Positions 35,688 to 42,920 of a stretch of 64,000 nucleotides of DNA are shown here, in pieces. The notes under the pieces were generated by a model. It was given only the letters and a program-made list of their open reading frames with translations, made no database searches and was not told where the DNA came from. The DNA comes from Amycolatopsis pretoriensis (GTDB lineage: Bacteria; Actinomycetota; Actinomycetes; Mycobacteriales; Pseudonocardiaceae): the NCBI RefSeq assembly GCF_900107925.1, contig NZ_FNUJ01000006.1, positions 702,712 through 766,711 on the forward strand. Direction: 5' to 3'. The position numbers and the translations under genes are program-made. The first letter of the stretch is position 1. Each line of letters opens with the position of its first letter.

Positions 35688-36593
35688 TCAGGCGACGGCG
35701 CGCAGGTGCGGCCGCTGGGCGGCGAGCATGCGCTGGGTGAACGGCGACTGCTTCGACGCCAGCGTGATCGCGATCGGCGCGTCGGTCGCGGCCGGCGCGC
35801 GCAGGCCCACCCGCGCGGTGGACTGGCCGTAGGGCGCCACGGTGACGCCCTGGTAGCCGATCGAGAAGCGCGGTCCGCCGGCGCCCGGCTGGTGCTGCGC
35901 GACGGCGATCGCCGTCCACCGCCCGGCGGGCACGCCGTGGATGGTCAGCTCGCCGGAGCTCATGTTGGCCATGCCGCCGAAGGCGACCGGGCCGCACTGC
36001 GGCACCGGGTCGGCGAAGAGCCCGACGAGGGTCTCCGCGGGCGCGGAGCCGCGCGGCATGTCCAGCTGCATCGACAGCACGCCGGTGCCGGTCTGCAGCG
36101 AGGCGCAGCTGCGGCCGGCCGCGCGCAGCGTGCGCAGCGGGGGAAGCCGTTGGAACGTCGGGGAGATCGCCACGAGCAGCTCGGCGACCTGCGGCTCGCG
36201 GTACTGCGTCGGCGTCATCCCGACCGCGCGCGAGAACCGGCTGGTGAACGTGCCGACGCTGCTGTAGCCGACGCTGCACACGATGTCGGAGACGTTCAGC
36301 GACGTCGTCAGCAGCAGCCGCTTCGCCTCGAACAGGCGCACGGCGGTGAGGAACCGGCCGGGCGTGACGCCGGTGGCGTCGGCGAACATCCGGGAGAAGT
36401 GGAACCGGCTGACGAACACCTCCGACGCCAGCTCCGCGAGCGTGATCGGCTCGAAGTACCGCTCCTGGATCGACGAGATCGCCTGCAGCACGGCGGGCCG
36501 GACCGACTTCTCCACCCGCTCGAGGGCCGGCACCCGGGGCGGTTCGTCGAACTCGCTGTCGTGTCCGACAGCCGCAATAGACCGCAACATCAT
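35688..36593 (-). CDS. AraC-family regulator (AraC-1)
   Basis: A 301-residue transcription factor. The two AraC helix-turn-helix motifs lie near residues 45-125 (ITLAELASEVFVSRFHFSRM, then LNVSDIVCSVGYSSVGTF). They are followed by a C-terminal domain of about 170 residues that is shared with AraC-2 (46976-47725) but is not the usual arabinose-type sensor. GAGG lies eight bases before the first of two ATG codons. It is divergent from the SARP gene, with four AAACGCAYG-type repeats in between. It probably controls itself and the SARP, and the enediyne operon just downstream. Confidence 0.9.
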   Translation of the reverse strand: MMLRSIAAVGHDSEFDEPPRVPALERVEKSVRPAVLQAISSIQERYFEPITLAELASEVFVSRFHFSRMFADATGVTPGRFLTAVRLFEAKRLLLTTSLNVSDIVCSVGYSSVGTFTSRFSRAVGMTPTQYREPQVAELLVAISPTFQRLPPLRTLRAAGRSCASLQTGTGVLSMQLDMPRGSAPAETLVGLFADPVPQCGPVAFGGMANMSSGELTIHGVPAGRWTAIAVAQHQPGAGGPRFSIGYQGVTVAPYGQSTARVGLRAPAATDAPIAITLASKQSPFTQRMLAAQRPHLRAVA

Positions 36594-36689
36594 CCGTCCA
36601 ACCTCGAATTCCCCTGATGGCAGTTCTCCTGGTGTCAGGGAAGACGCCGGTCCTTGCAGGACGATCGACGGGCGATTGAGGCGTCCCGG

Positions 36690-36942
36690 GCGAAACGCAC
36701 CTGGTCGGGCGAACTCCGCGCGACCACGGGTGATCCACACTGGACGGTCCGTGCGGAACGCACGGCGCCGGCGTGCCGGACACCCGCCCGCGTGATCCTC
36801 CGCGGTCCCGCCGCACCCGCGCCTGGTCCGTTCCAGCGACCCCGCCCGGCGCTCAGGCCCAGGTTGGGCCGGATGGCTGACCATGCGAAACGCACGTCGC
36901 GAACCTGCGTAATCCACGGGGCCACCGGACAAACGCACGTTG
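36690..36942 (+). promoter_or_regulatory. Four direct repeats (AAACGCAC type) between AraC-1 and SARP
   Basis: Sites at 36693 (AAACGCACCT), 36756 (GAACGCACGG), 36888 (AAACGCACGT) and 36931 (AAACGCACGT) are all in the same orientation. Spacings are 63, 132 and 43 bases, mostly close to whole helical turns. Flanks are often GTGCG or ATGCG. The region (36594-37079) is the divergent promoter of AraC-1 and SARP and contains no gene. The same motif recurs at the TOMM promoters. Confidence 0.7.
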
Positions 36943-37079
36943 ACTCTGGTGGGTGACTCACTGGTCGCCGGAGAGACGCTCTGTCACATTCGGATAGAAG
37001 CCCGGAGTCGGCCGTCCCCCGACCCCGCGCGGCTCGACTGGGGAGCGCGAGGACGCATTGACGACGCTGGAGGCCTGCC

Positions 37080-37886
37080 ATGTACTCCGAACTGCCGCCA
37101 ACGGAAGCACCCGACGACGGTGGCGTGACGTTCACCGTCCTGGGCCCGCTGGAAGTGCTGCGGGCCGGCGTCGACTACGCGCCGACCACGCCGAAGGTCC
37201 TGCAGCTGCTCGCCGTGCTGGTGATGCGCCCGGGCAAGATGGTACACATCGACACCCTCATCCGGGAGCTGTGGGCGGACAACCCGCCCCGGACGGTGCG
37301 GACGACGCTGCACACCTACGTCTACCACCTGCGCCGGTGCATGGACCAGAACCGGCTGGCGGCCGACGGGGAGAAGATGCTGGCCACCAAGCAGTCCGGC
37401 TACGCCTTCTACATCGAACCGTCCCAAGTGGACACCTACCGGTTCGTCCGGCTGCAGCAGCGGGGCCACGAGCACCAGGACGCCGGCGACCACGCCGCGG
37501 CCGCCGACGCCTACCGCGCGGCACTCGACCTGTGGTCCGGCCCGCCGCTCGCGAACGTCCAATGTGGACCAATTCTGTCGGCGTACCGCACCGAGCTGCT
37601 GGAGCAGCGCCGCAGCGTGCTGCACCTGCGGATCGAAGCCGAGATCACCAGCGGCAAGCACCGCGAGCTGATCGGCGAGCTGCGTTCGCTGGCCACCGGC
37701 AGCCCGCTCGACGAGGCCCTGCACGGCCAGCTGATGCGCGTGCTCGGCCGCAGCGGGCGGCGCTCCGACGCGATGGCCGTCTACCGCAGGCTCCGGTCGC
37801 GGCTGGCCGGCGAGCTGGGCGTCGAACCGTGCGACGACCTCCAGGTGCTGCACCGCGAGCTGATCTCCGAAGGCGACCACCGCTGA
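37080..37886 (+). CDS. SARP-family pathway regulator
   Basis: A 268-residue Streptomyces antibiotic regulatory protein. An N-terminal winged-helix OmpR-like DNA-binding domain (residues 15-110, with RTVRTTLHTYVYHLRR as recognition region) is followed by a bacterial transcriptional activation domain (residues 115-262, VDTYRFVRLQQRGHEH and the tetratricopeptide-like helices). GGAGG is six bases before ATG. SARPs are typical direct activators of antibiotic clusters. This one stands at the right edge of the enediyne genes and is the likely activator of their operons. Confidence 0.94.
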   Translation: MYSELPPTEAPDDGGVTFTVLGPLEVLRAGVDYAPTTPKVLQLLAVLVMRPGKMVHIDTLIRELWADNPPRTVRTTLHTYVYHLRRCMDQNRLAADGEKMLATKQSGYAFYIEPSQVDTYRFVRLQQRGHEHQDAGDHAAAADAYRAALDLWSGPPLANVQCGPILSAYRTELLEQRRSVLHLRIEAEITSGKHRELIGELRSLATGSPLDEALHGQLMRVLGRSGRRSDAMAVYRRLRSRLAGELGVEPCDDLQVLHRELISEGDHR

Positions 37887-37948
37887 TCACCGCTTCCCCG
37901 GCTCCGGCCGATCACCCGCTCCGCCCGAGAAAGAAGTGAGGAAGTTCG

Positions 37949-38647
37949 ATGCCCGCTCCCAACACCCGCGCCTACGGCCAGTTCTGCGGTATCGCCCGCG
38001 CGCTCGAGATCATCGGCGAACGCTGGTCGCTGCTGATCGTCCGTGACCTCGTGCTCGGCCCGAAGCGCTACGACGAGCTGCAGGCCGGCCTGCCCAAGAT
38101 CCCGCCGTCCATCCTGTCGGCCCGCCTCAACGAGCTGGAGGCGACCGGCGTGCTCCGCCGCCGCGTCCGCGCCGAGCTCGACGCCGGCCTGGTCTACGAA
38201 CTGACCCAGTACGGCAGCGAGCTCGACAGCATCCTCCTCGACCTCGGCCTGTGGGGCGCGCGGTCGCTCGACCAGCCGGGCCCGGACGACGTGTTCACCC
38301 TGGACTCGGCGATCCTGTCGCTGTACACGACGTTCCGCGCCGACGTGGCCGAGGGCGTGCAGCTCACCTACGAAATCCGGTACGACGACCGGATGATCGT
38401 CCACGCGCTGATCGAGGACGGCGCGGTCAAGGTCGGCGAAGGCCGGTTCCCGGGCGCGGACCTGGTCGTCAAGGCGACGAGCGGCGCGGCGATGCTGGAC
38501 CTGATGAGCGGGCAGCTGACCGCGGCGGAGGCGGTCCGCACCGGCAAGCTGGCGATCGAGGGCGACGTGGCCGACCTCGAGCTGCTGACCCGGCTGTTCC
38601 ACGTCCCGGCGGCACCGGAGCCCCCGTCGGGCATCGTGGTCCGCTGA
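37949..38647 (+). CDS. HxlR-family regulator with C-terminal SCP2-like domain (HxlR-1)
   Basis: A 232-residue regulator. The HxlR winged helix occupies residues 10-105 (FCGIARALEIIGERWSLLIV, LNELEATGVLRRR) and carries a Cys near position 13, a possible redox sensor. Residues 125-225 resemble a sterol-carrier/SCP2 lipid-binding fold (VVKATSGAAMLDLMSGQ, GDVADLELLTRLF). GAGG lies seven bases upstream. It follows the SARP by 62 bp. HxlR-2 beside the TOMM genes is a close paralogue across its full length. Confidence 0.9.
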   Translation: MPAPNTRAYGQFCGIARALEIIGERWSLLIVRDLVLGPKRYDELQAGLPKIPPSILSARLNELEATGVLRRRVRAELDAGLVYELTQYGSELDSILLDLGLWGARSLDQPGPDDVFTLDSAILSLYTTFRADVAEGVQLTYEIRYDDRMIVHALIEDGAVKVGEGRFPGADLVVKATSGAAMLDLMSGQLTAAEAVRTGKLAIEGDVADLELLTRLFHVPAAPEPPSGIVVR

Positions 38648-38650
38648 GCA

Positions 38651-38701
38651 CCATGAACGACTCTTTCATCGCCTCGGACGCGATGAAAGAGTCGTTCATG
38701 G
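38651..38701. terminator. Perfect 22-bp inverted repeat between convergent genes
   Basis: Arms at 38651-38672 and 38680-38701 (core ATGAACGACTCTTTCATCGC) are perfectly complementary around a 7-nt loop. They lie between the convergent HxlR-1 and sigma-factor genes, so the element can end both transcripts. Its moderate AT content and near-palindromic half-arms (AACGACTCTTTC) suggest a member of a mobile or recurrent intergenic repeat family. Confidence 0.8.
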
Positions 38702-38725
38702 CATCCGGACCGGCGCCGGATCCGC

Positions 38726-39976
38726 TCAGTTCTGCGCGGGGTCCGCGGGCGCGATCCGCCCGGCCCGGTTCATCAGGTACCGCCGCTCGGGCAGGCTCGC
38801 CGTCCGCCGCGCCGCCTTCAGGTAGTGCTCACGCGCGCCCGGCAGGTCCCCGGCCAGCTCCAGCAGGTGCGCGCGAACCGCGTCCAGCCGGCGGCCGACG
38901 TCCAGCTTCGCGTCGACCGTGTCCAGCAGCTCCAGCCCCCGCGCCGGGCCGGACGCCTGGGCCACCGCCACCGCCTGGTTGATCGTCACCACCGGGCTCG
39001 GCATCAGCGCCTGCAGCACGTGGTACAGCTCGACGATCTGCGGCCAGTCCGTCTCCTCCGTGCTCGGCGCGGTCGCGTGCAGCGCCGCGATGGCCGCCTG
39101 GACCTGGTACGGCCCGAGCGCCGCGTGGCCGATCGTCGCGTCCACCAGCGCCTCGCCCTCGGCGATCAGCGAGTGGTCCCAGCGGCTGCGGTCCTGCTCC
39201 GGCAGCGGTACCAGCTCGCCGTTCGGGCCGGTGCGCGCCGCGCGGCGCGCGTCGGTCAGCAGCATCAGCGCGAGCAGGCCCGCGACCTCGCCCTGCCCCG
39301 GCGTCAGCGCGTGCACCGCGCGGGTCAGCCGGATCGCCTCCGCGGCCAGCTCCGCGCGCAGGAGGTTCTCCCCCGACGTCGCCGTGTAGCCCTCGTTGAA
39401 GATCAGGTACAGCACCTGCAGGACGACGCGCAGCCGGTCGCCGAAGTCGTCCGGCGACGGCTCGTCGAACGTCGACCCGGCGGCGGCGATGCTCTCCTTG
39501 GCGCGGGTGATGCGCCGGGTCATCGTCGCCTCGGGCACCAGGAACGCGCTCGCGATCTGCGCCGTGGTCAGGCCGCCGACCGCGCGCAGCGTCAGCGCTA
39601 CCTGCGACGGCGGCGACACGGCGGGGTGGCAGCAGAGGAACAGCAGCTTCAGCGTGTCGTCCTCGCCGGGGGGCCGGTCCTCGCCCGGCCCGGGGACGAC
39701 GGTCGCCGGCTCCCGCACGGCGACCGACTCCTCGCGCCGCCGCCGCGCGCTTTCGCTGCGCCAGTGGTCGGTGAGCCGCCGGGCGGCGACCGTGACCAGC
39801 CAGCTGCGCGGGCTGTCCGGGACCCCCTCGGCGGGCCACTGCTCGCTCGCCGCCAGCAGGGCTTCCTGGACGGCGTCCTCGCACGCGTCGAACTGGCCGT
39901 ACCGGCGCACCAGCACGCCCAGCACCTGCGGCACCAGCGGGCGCAGGACCTCGGCGACCGGGGCGGGCGCGGTCAC
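38726..39976 (-). CDS. ECF sigma factor with C-terminal extension (ECF42-like)
   Basis: A 416-residue RNA polymerase sigma-70 factor of the long ECF type. Region 2 (residues 25-90, with DACEDAVQEALLAASEQWP) and region 4 (near 135-185, with LTTAQIASAFLVPEATMTRR) are followed by a tetratricopeptide-like extension of about 220 residues (LTPGQGEVAGLLALMLL, QAVAVAQASGPARGL). The gene partner is a DGPF/YCII protein one base upstream, the hallmark of the ECF42 group. GTG start. It probably responds to stress rather than serving the cluster. Confidence 0.9.
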   Translation of the reverse strand: MTAPAPVAEVLRPLVPQVLGVLVRRYGQFDACEDAVQEALLAASEQWPAEGVPDSPRSWLVTVAARRLTDHWRSESARRRREESVAVREPATVVPGPGEDRPPGEDDTLKLLFLCCHPAVSPPSQVALTLRAVGGLTTAQIASAFLVPEATMTRRITRAKESIAAAGSTFDEPSPDDFGDRLRVVLQVLYLIFNEGYTATSGENLLRAELAAEAIRLTRAVHALTPGQGEVAGLLALMLLTDARRAARTGPNGELVPLPEQDRSRWDHSLIAEGEALVDATIGHAALGPYQVQAAIAALHATAPSTEETDWPQIVELYHVLQALMPSPVVTINQAVAVAQASGPARGLELLDTVDAKLDVGRRLDAVRAHLLELAGDLPGAREHYLKAARRTASLPERRYLMNRAGRIAPADPAQN

Positions 39977-39977
39977 G

Positions 39978-40361
39978 TCAGGACCCGGGGATCTCGGTTT
40001 CGGCGTCGGCGAAGAAGACGATCTCCCGCACCTCGACACCCATGCCGTCGAGCGCGGCGTCCGGGATCAGGGCGGCCAGCTCGACCGCGCGGTCCTTGCT
40101 CGCGCAGTCGACGAGGTAGTAGCCGGCCAGGAACTCCTTCGACTCGAGGAACGGGCCGTCGGTGACCGCCGGCAGTCCCCCGCGCACCCGCACGACGGTG
40201 CTGTCGGCGACCGGCGCGAGCGCCTGCGTGCCGATCATCTCGCCGGACTCCCGGATCGTGCGGATGAAGTCCTGGTGCCCGCTCATGATCGCGTCCATGT
40301 CCTGCTGGGACAGGTTCGCCATCACCTCGGGGTTCAGGTACATCGCCAGCAGGTACTTCAC
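39978..40361 (-). CDS. DGPF/YCII-related protein
   Basis: A 127-residue YCII-fold protein with the DGPF motif in VTDGPFLESKEFLAGYYLVD (near residues 73-92). Such proteins are almost always encoded with ECF42 sigma factors, as here (1-bp gap to the GTG of the sigma gene). The start is taken at GTG 40361 with GGGAG upstream. A methionine at residue 7 is the alternative. The biochemical function is unknown. Confidence 0.88.
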   Translation of the reverse strand: MKYLLAMYLNPEVMANLSQQDMDAIMSGHQDFIRTIRESGEMIGTQALAPVADSTVVRVRGGLPAVTDGPFLESKEFLAGYYLVDCASKDRAVELAALIPDAALDGMGVEVREIVFFADAETEIPGS

Positions 40362-40505
40362 GCCCGCGCTCCCATCGTCGGTGGCATGAAGATAGCCGAC
40401 CCCGCCGCCGCCCGTGGCGCGACGTCGCAAGCGCGAAGTGGAGCCGTCGCGGGCCCGCCTGCCAGCCTGGAGTACCGGTAACCCGGACCCTGGAGGGTGG
40501 CACCG

Positions 40506-41168
40506 ATGGCCGACGTGTTCACGGACCTGCAGACCGAGACCGAGGCGCTGGCCGAGCTGGCCGAGCGCCACGGGTACGGCCCCGGCCCCGACCTCACCGG
40601 GCACTTCGCGCGGCTGACGTCGACCGCGCGGCTGGTGCGGCTCAGCGCCGAGAACCCGGGCGCGTTCGGTGTCACCCCGCAGATCTCCTACGCCTCGCTC
40701 GACGAGGCGATCGTGACGTGGCTCATCGAGCAGCGGAAGGCCAACGCGCTGCTCGCGTCGGCGCCGGTGCAGCCGGAGCTGCCGTGGAGCGACGGCCCGC
40801 TGCGCCCGTCGGTGCTGGCGGCGGCGGCGCTGACGGAGCTGTTCGCGTGCGGCCAGGACATCGCGGACGCGCTGGGCGTCCGGCCCGACCGCGACGACGC
40901 GATCGGGCACGTGGCGTACTACGGCGTCCGCACCCGGGACCGCGCGTACCGCCGCCACCAGCGGACCCCACCGGGCCAGTTCCGCTTCGAGCTGACGGCC
41001 CCATCGGGGACGCGCTGGGACTTCGGACCGGAGGAGGCGACCGATCGGGTGACGGGCCCGGCGGAGGACTTCTGCTTGCTGGTGACGGGTCGCCGGCACG
41101 CGGAGGAGCTGGCCCTGGAGTTCAGCGGCGAGCACACCGCCGAATGGCTGGAACTGCTGGAGAACTGA
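40506..41168 (+). CDS. Degenerate mycothiol-transferase-like protein
   Basis: A 220-residue relative of the protein at 24670-25467. The two share the C-terminal block FRFELTAPSGxxWxFGP and AEDFCLLVTxRRH, and the LFAxGQDxADALGVR helix. Two of the family's metal ligands are changed: the His of the AHL segment is Arg (HFARL) and the His of ELFAHGQD is Cys (ELFACGQD). It is therefore likely to have lost, or changed, the mycothiol-metal chemistry. GGAGG lies nine bases before the ATG; an in-frame GTG three codons upstream is possible. It is divergent from the DGPF-sigma operon. Confidence 0.8.
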   Translation: MADVFTDLQTETEALAELAERHGYGPGPDLTGHFARLTSTARLVRLSAENPGAFGVTPQISYASLDEAIVTWLIEQRKANALLASAPVQPELPWSDGPLRPSVLAAAALTELFACGQDIADALGVRPDRDDAIGHVAYYGVRTRDRAYRRHQRTPPGQFRFELTAPSGTRWDFGPEEATDRVTGPAEDFCLLVTGRRHAEELALEFSGEHTAEWLELLEN

Positions 41169-41424
41169 GCGGGGGCGGCCGACGGCGTGCGCTGCGGGTT
41201 CAGGCGGCCATCCGCGCGGGATCGGGCGGCCGATCCCCCGCGGGTGCGTCCGGCCCGGCCCGGCGTCACAGCTCCGCGTTCGATCGCCGCACAGCCTCGG
41301 AAGGCGTGCGCTGCGGATTCTCAAACCGGTTCTCGAAGACGACGTGCTGGGGTCGGGGCCCACGCGGGTCCCAAGTGGTGGCGTGCCTGCGGTTCAGGCG
41401 GCCACCCTCCGGCCCGGTCCAGCG

Positions 41425-42045
41425 TCACTCGAACGGCGCAGGGTCGCCCGCGCCGACGCGCAGGATCTCCGGCTCGCCCGATGAGAAGTCGACCACCGTC
41501 GTCGGCTCCACGCCGCAGTCTCCCGAGTCCAGGACCGCGTCGAGCTGGTGGTCCAGCTCCTCCTTGATCTCCCAGCCCTGCGTCATCGGCTCGGCCTGGT
41601 CCGGCAGCAGCAGCGTGCTCGACAGCAGCGGCTCGCCCAGCTCGGCCAGCAGCGCCTGGGTGACGCGGTGGTCGGGGATGCGCACGCCGACCGTCTTCTT
41701 CTTCTCGTGCATCAGCCGCCGCGGCACCTCCTTGGTGGCGGGCAGGATGAACGTGTAGCTGCCGGGGGTCGCCGCCTTGATCGCGCGGAACACCGCGTTG
41801 TCGATGATGACGAACTGGCCCAGCTGGGCGAAGTCCTGGCACACCAGCGTGAAGTGGTGCCGGTGGTCGAGCTTGCGGATGCTCCGGATCCGGTCGAGCC
41901 CGTCGCGGTTGCCCGGCCGGCACCCGAGCGCGAAGCACGAGTCGGTCGGGTAGGCGATCAGCCCGTCGGCGCGGAGGAGCTCGACGACCTGGCCCAGGGA
42001 CCGGCGCTGCGGGTTCTCCGGGTGCAGGTCGAAATAACGTGCCAT
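41425..42045 (-). CDS. Sua5/YciO/YrdC-family protein
   Basis: A 206-residue YrdC-fold protein related to threonylcarbamoyl-AMP synthase, closest in style to the YciO branch. Landmarks are GLIAYPTDSCFALGC (residues 29-43), SIRKLDHRHHFTL with the KxR-type ATP-binding residues, GSYTFILPATKEVP and VGVRIPDH. Members act in tRNA t6A formation or have a related unknown role. It is housekeeping and marks chromosomal sequence between the two natural-product loci. It is convergent with the mycothiol-transferase-like gene. Confidence 0.9.
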   Translation of the reverse strand: MARYFDLHPENPQRRSLGQVVELLRADGLIAYPTDSCFALGCRPGNRDGLDRIRSIRKLDHRHHFTLVCQDFAQLGQFVIIDNAVFRAIKAATPGSYTFILPATKEVPRRLMHEKKKTVGVRIPDHRVTQALLAELGEPLLSSTLLLPDQAEPMTQGWEIKEELDHQLDAVLDSGDCGVEPTTVVDFSSGEPEILRVGAGDPAPFE

Positions 42046-42230
42046 GCCCGCAGAGCCTAGGGTCCGCCCCGCGGCCGGGCACGGCGGCGGTGGTTTCCGG
42101 GGTCACCCCCACGGCGCCGGGCACCGCGAGGACCGCGTCTCCCAGCTTGCGGTTCCCGGCCCGAACGCTGGGACCCGCCCGGGCCGCCGGGCCACACTCC
42201 GTCCGGGGACCACACCAGGGAGGGCGTGCC

Positions 42231-42743
42231 ATGACGAAGCTGACCGTGCCGGAGCTGGACCGGCCCCGGGTCGTCAACGCGGCGAAGTACCTGTTCGAAG
42301 GCCCGCAGGGCCGGATCCCGCTGGCCGACCTCTTCGACGGGCGACCGCGGCTCGCCGTGCACCACACGACACCGGGCCACAGCGGCCCCTTCACCGACGT
42401 GCTCGCCGCCGACATCGCCGCCGCGCTGCACGACCCCGACCTCCGGCTGGTGCTCGTCTCCACCGCGCCCTACGCCGAGCTCGAGCGGTACCGGCGGCAC
42501 TTCGGCCGCGACCTGCCCACCTACTCGGCGAGCCGCGCGTTCACCACCGACTTCCCGGTGTCCCGGCGCCTGCCCGAAACCGCGGGCGGCGAGTTCTGGG
42601 ACGACCTCGAGTCCGCTCTGGACTTCTTCCGGTGCGAGCGCGGTTCCGTGCTCCACACCGGATCGGTGGCCCTGTCCCGGCTGGACTTCCTCAGCCTGCT
42701 CGGCGTCCCGGACCGCCTGCGGTCCGGGACCGGCCGGCGCTGA
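42231..42743 (+). CDS. DUF899-like thioredoxin-fold protein, shortened
   Basis: A 170-residue protein resembling the DUF899 thioredoxin-like family: YLFEGPQGRIPLADLFDGRP, LVLVSTAPYAELERYRRHFG and FTTDFPVS. It lacks the usual GCxSC redox segment and the C-terminal part, so it is shorter than typical members of about 230 residues. GGGAGGG lies six bases before the ATG. The end sequence SVALSRLDFLSLLGVPDR is unusual for the family. The function is unknown. Confidence 0.75.
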   Translation: MTKLTVPELDRPRVVNAAKYLFEGPQGRIPLADLFDGRPRLAVHHTTPGHSGPFTDVLAADIAAALHDPDLRLVLVSTAPYAELERYRRHFGRDLPTYSASRAFTTDFPVSRRLPETAGGEFWDDLESALDFFRCERGSVLHTGSVALSRLDFLSLLGVPDRLRSGTGRR

Positions 42744-42920
42744 GCCCGCGCCGCCGTGCCGTCCTCGCGGGTCCGCCGCGCCCCCTCGTCACGTCATTTC
42801 GGCGCACGGAATCGGACGTCCCGTGGGTTAGGATCGGTCGGCAGCAGAACGCACGCCACGCTCTGGCCGGGCCACCTGGGGCGCCCCGGCCACCGCCGAG
42901 ACCCCGGGGGTTCCGCACTC

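Noticed and set aside
42844..42858. CAGAACGCACGCC upstream of the double kinase
   Set aside because: Eight-base match to the AAACGCAYG family, but single and missing the first A. It is left out until binding is tested.
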